From Mycolicibacterium komanii (GTDB lineage: Bacteria; Actinomycetota; Actinomycetes; Mycobacteriales; Mycobacteriaceae), in contig NZ_CVTA01000007.1 in assembly GCF_001050035.1 (NCBI RefSeq), positions 62,001-126,000 of the forward strand: a stretch of 64,000 bases of DNA, read 5' to 3'. A program made the position numbers and the translations under genes. Below, piece by piece: positions 18,170-29,900 of the stretch (its first letter is position 1; each line of letters starts with the position of its first letter). The notes under the pieces were generated by a model, which saw nothing but the letters and a program-made list of their open reading frames with translations, had not been told where the DNA came from and ran no database searches.

Positions 18170-21078
18170 GCACGGTCGGCGAAGAGACTTCCACTGACGC
18201 GATGCCGCGGTCGCGGCACCAGAAGCGCCCCGGGATCGCGAAGTTCATTCGCATGTTCGCTGTTCCGATCGTCGTCGCCTGGGTGGTGATCGTCGGGCTG
18301 TTGAACACCGTGGTCCCGCAGCTCGAAGACGTCGGCGAGCTGCGCGCCGCGGCGATGAGCCCCAAGGATGCGCCGTCGTTCCTCGCGACGAAGCGCGTCG
18401 GCAAGGTGTTCGAGGAGTACGACACGAGCAGCTCGGTGATGATCGTGCTCGAGGGCGACGACCCCTTGGGCGCCGACGCACACGTGTACTACGACGACCT
18501 GGTTCGTAAGCTGCGTGCGGACAAGACGCACGTCCAGCACGTTCAGGATTTCTGGGGTGACACCCTGACTGCCTCCGGCGCGCAGAGCGTCGACGGCAAG
18601 GCCGCCTACGTGCAGGTGTACATCGCCGGCGACCAAGGTGAATCGCTTGCGAACGAGTCGGTGGAAGCCGTGCGCACCCTGATCGACGAGTCCAACCCGC
18701 CACCCGGCGTCGGCGCGTATGTGACGGGGCCGGCGGCGACCTCGACGGATCAGCGTGCCATCGGCGACGCGAGCATGAAAACCATTGAGGCCCTGACCTT
18801 CGCGATCATCATCGTGATGCTGCTGCTCGTTTACCGGTCGGTGGTGACGGTGGTTGTCACGATGAGCATGGTCGTGGTGGGTCTCATGTCCGCCCGCGGC
18901 ATTGTCGCCTTCCTCGGCTATCACGAGATCTTCGGGCTGACCACCTTCGCGGCCAACATGGTGGTAACGCTGGCGATTGCCGCGGCCACCGACTACGCGA
19001 TCTTCCTCATCGGCCGCTACCAGGAGGCGCGGCGAAACGGCGAGGACCGGGAATCGGCGTATTACACGATGTTTCACGGCACGGCGCATGTCGTGTTGGC
19101 CTCTGGCCTCACCATCGCCGGCGCGTCGTTGTGTCTGCACTTCACCCGGCTGCCCTACTTCCAGACGATGGGCTTCCCGCTGTCCATCGGTATGACGATC
19201 GTGGTGGCCGCCGGCCTCACGCTCGGACCGGCCGTGATCTCGATCGTCACTCGCTTCGGCAACATCCTCGAACCCAAGCGGTGGAAGCGGGCGCGCGGCT
19301 GGCGGCGTATCGGTGCCGCGACGGTGCGGTGGCCGGGCGCCGTCCTCGTGCTGGCCGTCGTGCTCGCGCTGGTCGGTCTGCTGGCCCTGCCTGGTTATCA
19401 CACCACCTACAACGACCGCATCTATCTGCCCGACGACGTGCCCGCGAACGTCGGTTATGCCGCAGCGGACCGGCACTTCTCCGATGCCAAGATGAATCCG
19501 GAGTTGATCATGGTGGAGGCCGACCATGATCTGCGAAACCCGGCCGACTTCCTGGTGATCGACAAGATCGCCAAGGCGATGGTCCGGGTGCACGGCATCG
19601 CGCAAGTCCAGACGATCACCCGTCCGGACGGCAAACCGATCGAGCACGCGTCGTTGGCCTACACCATCAGCCAAAGCGGCACAACGCAACTGATGAACAA
19701 CGACAACCAGCAGGCCGTCCTGGAGAACAACCTCAAACAGGCGGACGACCTGCAGGTGAGCATCGACTCGATGACCGAGATGTATGACGTCAGTCTGCAG
19801 TTGGCCGACGTGAGCCGGCGGATGGCCGACAAGATGAAAAACACCTCGATGAATCTCAACGAGGTCCGTGATCACCTCGCCGACTTCGACGACCAGTTCC
19901 GTCCGCTGCGCAACTACTTCTACTGGGAGCCACACTGCTTCAACATCCCGATGTGCTGGGGGCTGCGCTCGATCTTCGACAGCCTCGACGGGGTGAGCCA
20001 GATGTCGCTGGACTTCCAAGACATCGTTCCGGACATGGAGCGCATGGCCGAGTTGACGCCTCGGATGGCCGCGGTGATGCCGGCGCAGATTCAGACGCTG
20101 AAGAACCAGAAACAGATGATACTCAACCAGTATCAGGCGCAGAAGGCGCAGCAGGACCAGGCCATGGCGCTGCAGGACAACGCGACGGCCATGGGACAGG
20201 CATTCGACCAAGCGCGTAACGACGACACCTTCTACCTTCCGCCCGAGGCGTTCGAGACCGCAGATTTCAAGCGCGGGATCAAGCTGTTCCTGTCGCCCGA
20301 CGGACATGCGGTCAGGTTCACCGTGTTCCATCAGGGCGACCCGCTGAGCGAAGAAGGCACGTCGCACATCGAGCCGCTGCGCATCGCGGCGGCGGATGCC
20401 ATCAAGGGCACGCCGCTCGAAGGATCGACCGTCTACGTCGGTGGTAGCGCCGCCACGTACAAGGACATGCAGCAGGGCGCCGATTACGACCTGCTGATCG
20501 CGGCGACCGCGGCGCTCATCCTGATCTTCATCATCATGGTCGTGCTCACTCGCGCCATCGCGGCCGCTGCGGTCATCGTAGGGACGGTGGTACTCAGTCT
20601 CGGTACGTCGTTTGGGCTGTCAGTGCTGTTGTGGCAGCACATCATTGGGATTCCGCTGCACTGGATGGTGCTGCCGCTGTCGGTCATCGTGCTGCTGGCG
20701 GTCGGCGCCGACTACAACCTCCTGCTGGTATCGCGGATGAAGGAAGAGATACACGCCGGCCTGAACACCGGGATCATCCGGTCGATGGCGGGCACCGGAT
20801 CCGTGGTCACCTCGGCGGGCCTGGTGTTCGCGTTCACAATGGCCGGAATGGCGGTCAGCAAGATGATCGTCATCGGCCAGGTGGGCACGACCATCGGCCT
20901 CGGGTTGCTGTTCGACACACTGGTCGTGCGTTCGCTGATGACGCCTTCGTTCGCTGCGCTGCTCGGCCGCTGGTTCTGGTGGCCGCAGCGCGTGCGACAG
21001 CGCCCGGTGCCGCAGCCCTGGCCGCGCGGCGACGTAAATGCCGAAACCGCGGGCGACGACATGACCTTCGCGCGCTGA
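18166..21078 (+). CDS. mmpL: MmpL-family RND transporter
   Basis: The 970-residue protein has the MmpL topology: an N-terminal membrane helix, a periplasmic domain, five helices, a second larger periplasmic domain (~430-775) with a long coiled-coil-like stretch ([16 protein letters not shown]-rich [20 protein letters not shown]), then six helices. The proton-relay Asp-Tyr pairs are present in two helices: Asp276-Tyr277 ([20 protein letters not shown]) and Asp849-Tyr850 ([16 protein letters not shown]). The Cys pair CFNIPMC in the second loop matches the MmpL4/5 group that pairs with MmpS. The substrate (siderophore, lipid or drug) is not determined by sequence. Confidence 0.93.
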   Translation: MSTVGEETSTDAMPRSRHQKRPGIAKFIRMFAVPIVVAWVVIVGLLNTVVPQLEDVGELRAAAMSPKDAPSFLATKRVGKVFEEYDTSSSVMIVLEGDDPLGADAHVYYDDLVRKLRADKTHVQHVQDFWGDTLTASGAQSVDGKAAYVQVYIAGDQGESLANESVEAVRTLIDESNPPPGVGAYVTGPAATSTDQRAIGDASMKTIEALTFAIIIVMLLLVYRSVVTVVVTMSMVVVGLMSARGIVAFLGYHEIFGLTTFAANMVVTLAIAAATDYAIFLIGRYQEARRNGEDRESAYYTMFHGTAHVVLASGLTIAGASLCLHFTRLPYFQTMGFPLSIGMTIVVAAGLTLGPAVISIVTRFGNILEPKRWKRARGWRRIGAATVRWPGAVLVLAVVLALVGLLALPGYHTTYNDRIYLPDDVPANVGYAAADRHFSDAKMNPELIMVEADHDLRNPADFLVIDKIAKAMVRVHGIAQVQTITRPDGKPIEHASLAYTISQSGTTQLMNNDNQQAVLENNLKQADDLQVSIDSMTEMYDVSLQLADVSRRMADKMKNTSMNLNEVRDHLADFDDQFRPLRNYFYWEPHCFNIPMCWGLRSIFDSLDGVSQMSLDFQDIVPDMERMAELTPRMAAVMPAQIQTLKNQKQMILNQYQAQKAQQDQAMALQDNATAMGQAFDQARNDDTFYLPPEAFETADFKRGIKLFLSPDGHAVRFTVFHQGDPLSEEGTSHIEPLRIAAADAIKGTPLEGSTVYVGGSAATYKDMQQGADYDLLIAATAALILIFIIMVVLTRAIAAAAVIVGTVVLSLGTSFGLSVLLWQHIIGIPLHWMVLPLSVIVLLAVGADYNLLLVSRMKEEIHAGLNTGIIRSMAGTGSVVTSAGLVFAFTMAGMAVSKMIVIGQVGTTIGLGLLFDTLVVRSLMTPSFAALLGRWFWWPQRVRQRPVPQPWPRGDVNAETAGDDMTFAR

Positions 21079-21092
21079 CCGTTGGTGTCGGC

Positions 21093-21470
21093 TCACTCCG
21101 CGGTGTCGATGCGGTGAGCCCACCGCAGGTGGCCGCCACCCATATCGGCGCACACGAACGCCACCCCGTCGGAGCCTTGAGCCGACGCGTTCTGTTCGGT
21201 GCAGTCCATCGCGACGTTGTGAATACCGATGAGCGGTCCGGCGGGTGTCCACACGCCCACCCTGTTGCAGACGAATGTCGCGCCGTCGGGACCGAGCCCG
21301 TAGTTGAAGTACTTGCCGGGCTTGCACGGCGCTCCCCCGACGACGTTTCGGGCGACGTTGGGCACGCAATCGGCGGAATAGCAGACCGCCGACGCTTCCG
21401 GAGCGAAGGCGATCAGCCCGGTGGCTGCCGTCATGGCCGCGGTCAACGCGGCTATGTGTGAGCGCACCAT
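21093..21470 (-). CDS. Small secreted hypothetical protein
   Basis: The 125-residue product has a Sec signal peptide ending at FAPEASA. A mature ~95-residue domain follows with six cysteines (CYSADC, PCKPGK, FVCNRVG, MDCTEQ, FVCADMGG), probably three disulfides. No known enzymatic motif is visible. It converges on mmpL with a 14-nt gap. Cys-rich exported proteins of this size are common in mycobacteria and mostly uncharacterised. Confidence 0.7.
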   Translation of the reverse strand: MVRSHIAALTAAMTAATGLIAFAPEASAVCYSADCVPNVARNVVGGAPCKPGKYFNYGLGPDGATFVCNRVGVWTPAGPLIGIHNVAMDCTEQNASAQGSDGVAFVCADMGGGHLRWAHRIDTAE

Positions 21471-21551
21471 GTTCCGATGGTGACACTTCGCCGCGAAGTT
21501 TTGTCAGGAATCACTTGACCTCAACAATGGTTCAGGTCGCAGAGTCGGTAC

Positions 21552-22214
21552 ATGACTAGCTCAACGACGCAGGAACTGACCCGACTACGCGACGACCTGT
21601 GGCAGACCCGAATGGACACGCCGTTCCCCGGGCTCACCACACACGCGTATCTGTGGCGCGGTCCGCGCGGCAACGTGCTGTTCTACAGCCCGGCCACCGG
21701 GGCCGATTTCGATGCCATCGACGCTCTCGGTGGGGTCAGCGCACAGTATCTGTCGCATTTGGACGAGGCCGGCCCGAACCTGGCTCGGATCGCGGAGCGG
21801 TTCGGGCGGCGGTTGCACGCGCCGTCCGCGGAACTGGAGGCGATCACCAAGCACGCCGGCGTCGACGTGGCCATCGGTGATGTGCGGCACGTCGACGACA
21901 ACGGTGTCGAGGTGGTTCCCACCCCGGGCCATTCGCCCGGCAGCACAAGCTATCTCGTGACCGGTGTGACCGGCGAGCGATACCTGTTCACCGGCGACAC
22001 CATGTTCCCCACGGCCTCGGGTACGTGGTCGACATTCCTGGTGCCGGGCCGCGGCGACGCCGGTCAGCTGCGAGCGAGTGTGGAACTGCTGGGCACCGTC
22101 AACCCAGACCTGGTGATCTCCAGCGCGTTCGGTGGCGAGACGGCGTGGGCGGCCGTCGATTCGCGGTCGTGGGCCGACTGCGTGGCACAGGCGCTGGCGA
22201 CCGTACCGTCATAG
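21552..22214 (+). CDS. Metallo-beta-lactamase-fold-like protein with degenerate metal motif
   Basis: The C-terminal half has the MBL landmarks: a His in VVPTPGHSPGSTSYL and an Asp in RYLFTGDTMFP. The usual HxHxDH motif is replaced by YLSHLDEAGPN, which keeps only one His and one Asp. Length (220 residues) fits a single-domain MBL hydrolase. Loss of two of the expected ligands suggests altered metal binding or loss of hydrolase activity. It stands alone between convergent neighbours. Confidence 0.7.
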   Translation: MTSSTTQELTRLRDDLWQTRMDTPFPGLTTHAYLWRGPRGNVLFYSPATGADFDAIDALGGVSAQYLSHLDEAGPNLARIAERFGRRLHAPSAELEAITKHAGVDVAIGDVRHVDDNGVEVVPTPGHSPGSTSYLVTGVTGERYLFTGDTMFPTASGTWSTFLVPGRGDAGQLRASVELLGTVNPDLVISSAFGGETAWAAVDSRSWADCVAQALATVPS

Positions 22215-22338
22215 CGGGTCTGCCATGGGCTGTGGCGGCCCTCGGGTCGATTGAAACTGATGACGATTCTCGCCGCTTTTCGTCGCTGGTTTCACATGCG
22301 GCGTCGGCTGTGACGGGTGCTGGTGCGTCACTCCCCCG

Positions 22339-23064
22339 TCAGCTCGCGGTCAAGTCATCGGTGTGCCCGGCTTCGAGCCGCGGCCAGTGAGAGATCGGTC
22401 GTCCGTTGCTGCGCATGGGTTGACAGTCGTCTGCGAGCGGGTATATCGGCCAGCCCGCCGGCGAGTCCTCCCACGCTTCCTGGCGCCCGTACACGGCGAG
22501 GTCCATCAGCGCGAGGCTGTAGTCCATGACTTCGACGCCGCGGCGAGTCGTCCAGTAGGTCTCGAAGACGCGGTCACCGTCGCGCAGATAGCAGACCAGA
22601 TGCATGAGGTTTTTCTGGCGTCCCAGGAGCAGGGTATCGAGTGAGTCCTGCGCCGAGTACCACGGCATCTGCCACCCCATGAAGTCGCGGTAGCGTCGGC
22701 TCTCGTCGTAGGGCCCTTGGCAGAACACCGCGTAGGTGATGTCCCGCGAGTGAAGGTAGGACAGCTCGGCGACCTGGCTGGCGCACCACGTGCAGCCCTC
22801 GCACTGCTCGGGTGCCGGGTGGCCCGGGTGCCACATGAAGTAGTAGGCAATCAGCTGGGAGCGGCCCTCGAACGCGTCGAGTAAGGTAACTGGTCCGTCT
22901 GGACCGACAAGCGTTGTGGTGCTGTTGATTGCGACCATCGGAAGGCGTCGGCGGGCGGCGGCTATCGCGTCGCCTTCGCGGGTGTGGGCCTTCTCCCGGA
23001 CTCGCAGCGCGTCGATCTCGGCCTGCCACGCCGCGCGGTCGACGACAGCGGGCTTCGCGGTCAT
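22339..23064 (-). CDS. DUF899 family protein (thioredoxin-like fold)
   Basis: The 241-residue protein shows DUF899 features: an N-terminal helix AAWQAEIDALRVREKAHTRE, RRRLPMVAI, GRSQLIAYYFMWHP, CEGCTWCASQVAEL (a CxxCxxC-like cluster near a thioredoxin active-site position) and RDITYAVFCQGPYDE. The family is widespread but without a firm function. The ATG overlaps the stop of the upstream ArsR-SRPBCC gene (ATGA), so the two are translationally coupled; the longer frame upstream is rejected for that reason. Confidence 0.82.
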   Translation of the reverse strand: MTAKPAVVDRAAWQAEIDALRVREKAHTREGDAIAAARRRLPMVAINSTTTLVGPDGPVTLLDAFEGRSQLIAYYFMWHPGHPAPEQCEGCTWCASQVAELSYLHSRDITYAVFCQGPYDESRRYRDFMGWQMPWYSAQDSLDTLLLGRQKNLMHLVCYLRDGDRVFETYWTTRRGVEVMDYSLALMDLAVYGRQEAWEDSPAGWPIYPLADDCQPMRSNGRPISHWPRLEAGHTDDLTAS

Positions 23065-23837
23065 GCCGCCGCCTCGAGTTCGCTCTTGAGGTTGGCCAGC
23101 TTCCACGGCCATCCGCCGGAGATCAAGCCGCGCACAGTGCTTTCCGGCGGGAAATCGTCGTGCACGACCGTCAGCTTCACTTGACCGTCCTCGACCGGTT
23201 CGATGTCAAAGGTGACCTTCGACCTCTGTTCGGTCGCAGCCTTCTTCACCACGTCTTCATCGAGGCCCAGGGTCGCCAGTTCGGGTACGAAGGTGTGGAA
23301 GGTGAACGCGAGCCTGCGATACGGCTCCGATTCGAGGATCACCTGCTCCGAGTCCTTGATCTCCAGGCCGCTGCAGTCGGACCATACGTACTCGGAACCT
23401 TTTTTGAAATCCGACACCAACGCGTGGCCCATGTACCGGTTGGAGAACGCGGGGTCGGTGATGGCCTGCCATAGGCGTTCGGGTGTAGTGCGGATGTAAG
23501 TGACGTAGACGAACTCGCTGCTGCTCATCGGGTGGGTCTCCAATGCTGTCTTGAGGTCCGCGAGCGCCTGCACGCGCGCGCGGTCGTATCGAGTGATCCA
23601 GCGGTCGGCGATCGCATTGATCGGTTCTGCGTTGAGGTAGTGCAGCTTCTCCCGTCCTCGCCACTTGGTGGTGATGAGGTTGGCCGCTTCGAGCACGGCG
23701 AGGTGCTTGCTCACCGACTGGCGAGCCATCGACAACCCCGAGCACAGCTCCCGCAGTGACTGGCCGTTGCGGTCGTTGAGGCTATCGAGAAGCAAACGCC
23801 GGTTCGGGTCGGCTAGCGCTTTGAATACGTCGTCCAT
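23061..23837 (-). CDS. ArsR-type repressor fused to an SRPBCC (AHSA1-like) domain
   Basis: Residues ~1-100 form an ArsR winged helix (MDDVFKALADPNRRLLLDSL, LCSGLSMARQSVSKHLAVLE, then a wing with KLHYLNAEPINAIADRW). No CxC metal-sensing motif is present. Residues ~105-258 form an SRPBCC/AHSA1 domain (SSSEFVYVTYIRTTPERLWQ, DPAFSNRYMGHALVSDFKKG, HDDFPPESTVRGLISGGWPW). The fusion suggests a repressor with its own hydrophobic-ligand domain. The chosen ATG removes a Cys-rich extension that runs through the palindromic operator. It is coupled to the DUF899 gene. Confidence 0.85.
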   Translation of the reverse strand: MDDVFKALADPNRRLLLDSLNDRNGQSLRELCSGLSMARQSVSKHLAVLEAANLITTKWRGREKLHYLNAEPINAIADRWITRYDRARVQALADLKTALETHPMSSSEFVYVTYIRTTPERLWQAITDPAFSNRYMGHALVSDFKKGSEYVWSDCSGLEIKDSEQVILESEPYRRLAFTFHTFVPELATLGLDEDVVKKAATEQRSKVTFDIEPVEDGQVKLTVVHDDFPPESTVRGLISGGWPWKLANLKSELEAAA

Positions 23838-23854
23838 CCCTGCCGCCTGGTTAT

Positions 23855-23903
23855 ATGCAGCCGTTTGGCTGCATGTCCGACAATAGGCAGCCTTGGGACT
23901 GCC
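23855..23903. promoter_or_regulatory. Operator region: palindrome ATGCAGCC-GTTT-GGCTGCAT and a second GGCAG/CTGCC repeat
   Basis: The first element is a perfect 8-4-8 inverted repeat just 17 nt upstream of the ArsR-type start. The second, GGCAG-8-CTGCC, lies about 12 nt further upstream. Both share GGCWGC-type half-sites, as expected for cooperative ArsR-dimer binding and autorepression. Confidence 0.65.
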
Positions 23904-23994
23904 TGTCAATGGTCAGGAGGCCGGTCGATCACCGAGCGTGCACTCAGAACGAAATTCGGGGCCGAAGTTCGGCCTCACTGCACGCTCGGCGGAC

Positions 23995-26900
23995 CTAGCC
24001 CGATGCGGTGAGTTCCTGGAAGCGCGTCAGTGCGTGGTCGCGGTCCTCGGGGTCGAAGGCCTCGATATGCGTGACGTGATCCCCGCTCCAGAGGTTGATC
24101 AGCACGAAGGGCACCTCGATCGCGAGGCCTTCGGTGGACGTTCCTCTTACCGTCACATGAACCGCGACGCCGACGGCCGAGTGAGCCAGAATTTCTGCCG
24201 ATTCGATCGAAAGGTCCGGTGCTAGCGATGCCAGCGCCCGGATTGACGTGATGTAGTCGGCGGATTCGCTTCCGAGTTGGCGATGATTGATATAGCTCGC
24301 ACCCGCGCACACAGCGGTAAGCGCATCCCACTCATGGCGATTCGTCATCGCGATACTGGTGCGGTGCGCCTCGATGATCTCCGGATGTTCGACCTCGCCC
24401 GAAGCAATCCAGCGAGCGTCCAGCTCACTCATGGCGGCGTCGAGGTCATCACTGTCGAAAATTACGGAGCTACAGACCAATCCGTCTTCAGTGACTTCGG
24501 TAAGCGATAGATCATCGACGACGACGGGTTGGCCCGGCGCGTCTGTGTCGCGGAACCAGTCGCGGCACAGCGCCAGGCGCTCTCCGCGGATGGCGATCGG
24601 TTCGTCTGTCCACCGCCAACTTTCGGGTGCTTCGGACAGCATGCTGGGCACAAATTCTTGTTTGAGTGATCCCTCGTTGCGTAGCCCTTTCCGGCGGTCG
24701 TCGTATCGCCCATCCGGGGTGAGTAAAGAACAAAAAGCGTCGAGATCGCGGCGATCGAATGCGTCCACCGAACTCGCGCGGGTGCGCGTCGCGATGTTTG
24801 CGAGGCGATGTGCCGATCGGTTCAGCTCGTCGAATCGCGCAAGTGCTGCGTCGATTTCGGTTTCGTCGAACACTTCGCACCGACTGATTGCGTCACCTTC
24901 GATGGTGAGTAGTACGACCTCGCGCCACTCACCGTCAAAGCCTTCGCGCGAGGTCGCCGTGACCACCTGGGTGACGACGGCCCCGGGGCCGCCGAGCTGA
25001 TGCACTACCTCGGCGTATGCGTGGATCTTCGGGACGACGTCCCACGTGGCTTTGACCAGGTTGATCTGATCGCCGGGTCCGAACGAGGTGCCGCCGCGTC
25101 GGTGGTCGATGTTCACCCAGTCCGGAGTGGTCCGGAACAGCTCCCTCCCGTTGAAGGAGACGTAGCCATCGGCGATCGCTGACCAAGTACGGGCGTGTGC
25201 GGCCGCTTCGCCGGCAAGGTAACGGGTTTCGAGTTCTTCGAAGGCGGCGTCGAGGTCGTCGCTGTCGAAGTTGACGAAGTCACCCATCAGGCCATCGTCG
25301 TTGATCTCGACGACTGTCAGAATATCTACGGTGATCGGTCGGCTCTCGTCGGCGGTGTCGCGGTAAATCTGGCGGGCCAGGGCCAGTCGCGCTCCCCGGG
25401 TGGCGACATGCTCGATTTCCGTCCGCCAAGACAACGGTGACTCGAACAGCGCGAGGGCAGCTTTTCTGCGGTCCGTCGGCCCGTGCAGAGCTTGCAAGCC
25501 TTTTCGGCGATCATCGATGCGTCCGGCGGGCGAAGTGACCGCGAGGAATCCCTCGACGTCATGGTGATTGAAGGCGTCAGCGAGACGGGCCCACATCCGA
25601 GTCGCCGTGTTCTCGACCCGAGTCGTCTGCCTGTTGAGTTCATTGAATCGCGCGAGCGCGGTGTCGAGGTCCCCCTCATCGAAGATCTCGAAACGGATCG
25701 CTCGGTCCCCGTCCACTGTGATTACCGCTATCACCCGGTATTCGAAGGAGAATCCTTCTACCGGCCTGCCGGTCACCACCCCGTCAATGACCGCGCCGAC
25801 GCCGCTCAGCTGATTCACGGATGCAAGTTGCACGCGTACATCCGGCGCGAGATCCCACGCAACACGGAGGTTTGCCGTCAAGTCCCCTACCTCGATCGAG
25901 GCGTTCACGCGGTGATCAACCCAAGCGAGTGCCGGCGAGGGAATTTCACGGCGGTTGAAAGCAGCGAACGCCTCGGCAATGGCCGTCCACGTTCGTGAGT
26001 ATGGAGCGGCTTCGCCAGCGACATAACGGGATTCGAGTTCTTGCATGGCGCTCGTGATGTCATCGGCGTCGAAGTCGACCGTGTCGTGTAACACCGTGCC
26101 GTCGCGCATCTCCGTGACGGTCAGTATCTCCACAACAATCTGGCCGTCGTCAGTAGCTGAATCACGGTAGCGCTGTCGCATGAGCGCAAGTAGCGATCCT
26201 CGAACAGCGATGGGCTCGACTTCAATGCGCCAGCTGGCAGGCGCGGTCGTGAACATTGCTTCTACGGCTCTGTGTCGTTCAAGGCCTCTAAACGAACCGC
26301 GCAGGCCGCTTCGGCGGTCCTCCAAGCATCCGTCAACGCTGAGGAGGCTCAGCACCGTCTCGACATCGCGCCGGTTGAATGCGCCCACCACCACAGTCCA
26401 GAAGTGCGTCGCCGCATTCTCAATCGGCGGCGCTTGGCTGAGTTCGTCGAATCGTTCGAGTGCGGCGTCGAGGTCATCCTCCTCGAACATCTCGAAGCGG
26501 TCCGGGTGGCCTTTGTCGACCGTCACGAGCGCTAGCTCGCGGGACTCGAATGGAAAGCCCTTGTCTGAGTGCCCCTTTACTAATCGGTCCACGACTGCTC
26601 CACGCTCGCTCAGTCGGTGCACAATCGGGACATAGACCGATACATCTGGCGTGAGCTCCCATGCGGCCCGGACGTTCGCGACCAGATCGTCTGCCTCGAT
26701 GAGGGCGCCGAGCCGATGGTCGACCCAGATCGGTAGCAACTCGGGGAGCTCACGGCGGTTGAACTTCGCGAACGCCTGGACAATGGCTGACCAGGTCCGC
26801 GCGAACGGGGCGGCGGCTCCGGCGAGGAAACGACGGTCGAGTTCTGCAAAGGCGGCATCTGTGTTCTCGGGATCGAAGAATATTGTGTGCAGGTCCGCTT

Positions 26901-29900
26901 CGTTGTCTGCGACGTCTGTCAGCACCACCAAGTCGACTGTGATCGGCCGCGTCGGATCGTCGTAATCGAGGAACGTTTCTCGGGTCAGCGCTAGGCGATC
27001 CCCCCTGACGGCGATGGGCTCAACATTGACTTTCCAGCTCGTGGGTGTTTCTGAGAGAACTGCATGCGCATACTTTGCGTCTGTCACTCCCTCGTCACGC
27101 AGCCCTCGCCGGCGATCCTCGTAGTGGCCGACTGCACCCGCGGTGAAGGTTTCCGTATCGCGACGGTTGTAAGCATCGGCGACGCGCTTCCGCACCTGGA
27201 CGGCGGCGTTATCGAGTCGAGGCACCGGCTGATCGAGCTCGTCGAATCTCGCGATGGCGGTATCAAGGTCGGTCTCGTCGAACAACTCACACCGTTCGAT
27301 GGAATCCCCTGTGACGGTCAGAAGTTGGACCAATCGCCACTCGGCTTCGAACCCATCGTGCGAAGCGCCGCCGATCACACTCGTGACGAGCACGGCTGCG
27401 TCGCTGAGGCGATGCACGACTTCGATATGAGCGCTCAAATCAGGTGTCACATCCCATACGTCAGGATGCGTTGCGGCCGCTGAAGTGGTGGACGCGAACG
27501 GTGTACCTTGCCGGTGGTCGGTGTAGATCCAATCTCGTTCGAACTGCTCATGGCGATTGAGCGCGGCATAGGCCCGTGTGACGACCGACCACGTGCGAGC
27601 GTGTGCGGCCGCCTCTCCCGACGCGTACTTGGCGTCGAGGTCTGCGAACGCGACGGCAACGTCGTCGAGGTCGAAGACGGTATTCGAAACCAGGCGGTTC
27701 GTGGTATCTGTCTCGACGATCATGAGCGCTTCTGCGACGACCTCGCCGCCTGACAATTCACCTGCCGCGAAACGACTCTGGCATAACGCGAGGCGTTCGC
27801 CTCGAATCGCGATGACGGTTGACCCGGCGTTCTCGAAACCGACGTCGCCAACCGACTGCATGTTTTCTATGTGTATCGCGCGGCCTCGCCGCACGCCTGC
27901 ATTCACGACCTGGCGCCGATCGTATGAAGTGAAGTCATCGGACATGACCAAGCGCGTCGCGTCCCAGTCCCGCGCATCAAAGCACGCCCACGCGCGGGCC
28001 AAGGCGCGGCTGGCTTCGTTCTCCGGGCGACGAGCCGAGGCGCTCAACTCGTCGAATTTCGCGATGGCAGTGTCCAGGTCGGCCTCTTCGAACAGGTCGA
28101 AGTGATTCCTGCCGTCGAGGCCCTTCATCGTCAGGAGGGCGACCATCCGCCACTCGGCGTAAAAACCGTCCGACGAATTGCCGTACGCGGTATGCGTGAG
28201 GACAGCGCCGCGATCGCTCAACCGATGGACGCACTCGACGTACATCTTGTTGTTCGGTGTGACATCCCACCCCGACCTCAGATATGCGGCAAGGCCATCC
28301 CCAGCGAAGGTTTCGCGCACTCGGTGATCGGTCGTGACCCAGTTCGACAAGCCAGGAACCTCGTGGCGGTTGAACCTGGCGTAGGAATCCGCGATGCCCG
28401 ACCAAACCTCGGCATACCTGGCCGCCTCCCCCGCGAGGTAGCGAGCGTCGAGTTCGGCGAAGGCGGGATCGAGGTCATCGGCATCGAGGATGACGAAGGC
28501 TGCGATCCGGTTGTCGGTGGAGGACTCGATGAGTACGAGGGCCTCCGTCCGATACGTGTCGGGTCGCGTATTCCTGCCGTGCAGCAGGACTCGAGTGAGC
28601 GCGAGGTGCTGACCGCGAGTCGCGAGAACGGTCGATGCCACCGTGGTCGTGCCCATATCAGCGGTCGCGCGCAAGTTCGCGATCTCGGCATCCCGGCCCC
28701 TCAAGAGGCCCGTACCGACCACCCGACGACAATCGTCGTAATTTAGGTCGTCAACTAAGAGTTGTGATATCGCGTTCCAGTCGCGTTGTTTGAACAGTGC
28801 GCGGAAGCGCTCTTCGAGTCGAGTCGCTGTGTTGGTCAATCGAGGTGACGGTCGGTTGAGCTCTTCAAACCGAGCGATGGCGGTGTCCAAATCTGCCTCG
28901 TCGAACAGCTCGACACGGCTCAGCAGATCACCATCGAAGGTCGCAAGCGTGATGACTCGCCATTCAGCGGTGAAGCCGTCCTGCGAGGTCCCGGTTGCCA
29001 CTCGAGTGACGACGGCGCCGAGATCGGTCAGCCTGTGCACGACCTCGATGTGATTGATGATGTCCGGCGCCAATTGCCACGAGGTGCGCACATACGGGAA
29101 CAGTTGGCCCGGCGCGATTGGGGTACCGCTGCGGTGATCGATGTTGACCCAGTCGGGTGTTGTCGCGGGCAGTTGGTGACGGTTGAACGCGGCGAACGCC
29201 TTCGCGAGGACGGTCCAAATGCGGCGGTGTGGGGCCCCTTCACCTGCCCCGAACCGGGAATCGAGCTCAACGAATGCGGCATCCAAGTCCTCGACGTCGA
29301 ACACCACGGTCGATGTCATGACGTGTTGTTCTGCGTCCAGTTCGACGAGGTTGAGCACGTCGGTGTGGAAACGTTCGCTCCGAACACGGGCTAGGACGAG
29401 GCGCTGCCCACGGGTCGCGACGAGGGTCGAGGTGATGTCGCCAGTGCCCACCTCCGCGACTGCCCGCATGTTGGCAACGAAAGCTTCGCGGCCGCGGCGC
29501 ATTCCGTCGTTGATGATGCGTCTGCGGTCCTCGGCATCGATATCGGGTGCCAGTAGCTCCCCTATCGCGGTCCAGTCGCGCTCGTCGAAGCGACTCCAGA
29601 GCCGCTCGACCATCTGATATGCGGCGTTAGCAGGCCGGGGCGCGGGACGAGTCAATTCGTCGAAGCGAGCGAGTGCGTCGTCGAGGTCGGCTAGATCGAA
29701 CAACTCGCTGCGATTGACGCGGCCACCGTCGACGGTCGAGAGGCTGACTTCCCGCCACTCGGCTTGGAAGCCCTCGGTCGACGTCCCTCTGGCGACATAC
29801 GTCACGACCGCTCCGAGGTCGTTGAGCTGATGCACCGCCTCGATGTAGAGCGTCGCATCCGGCATGTCCTCCTGGGCGGCCTCGGTATACGACGCCATCT

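Noticed and set aside
18145..20367. 740-residue open frame antisense to mmpL
   Set aside because: It is a shadow of MmpL, rich in His/Arg/Asp and without a start context or family resemblance.
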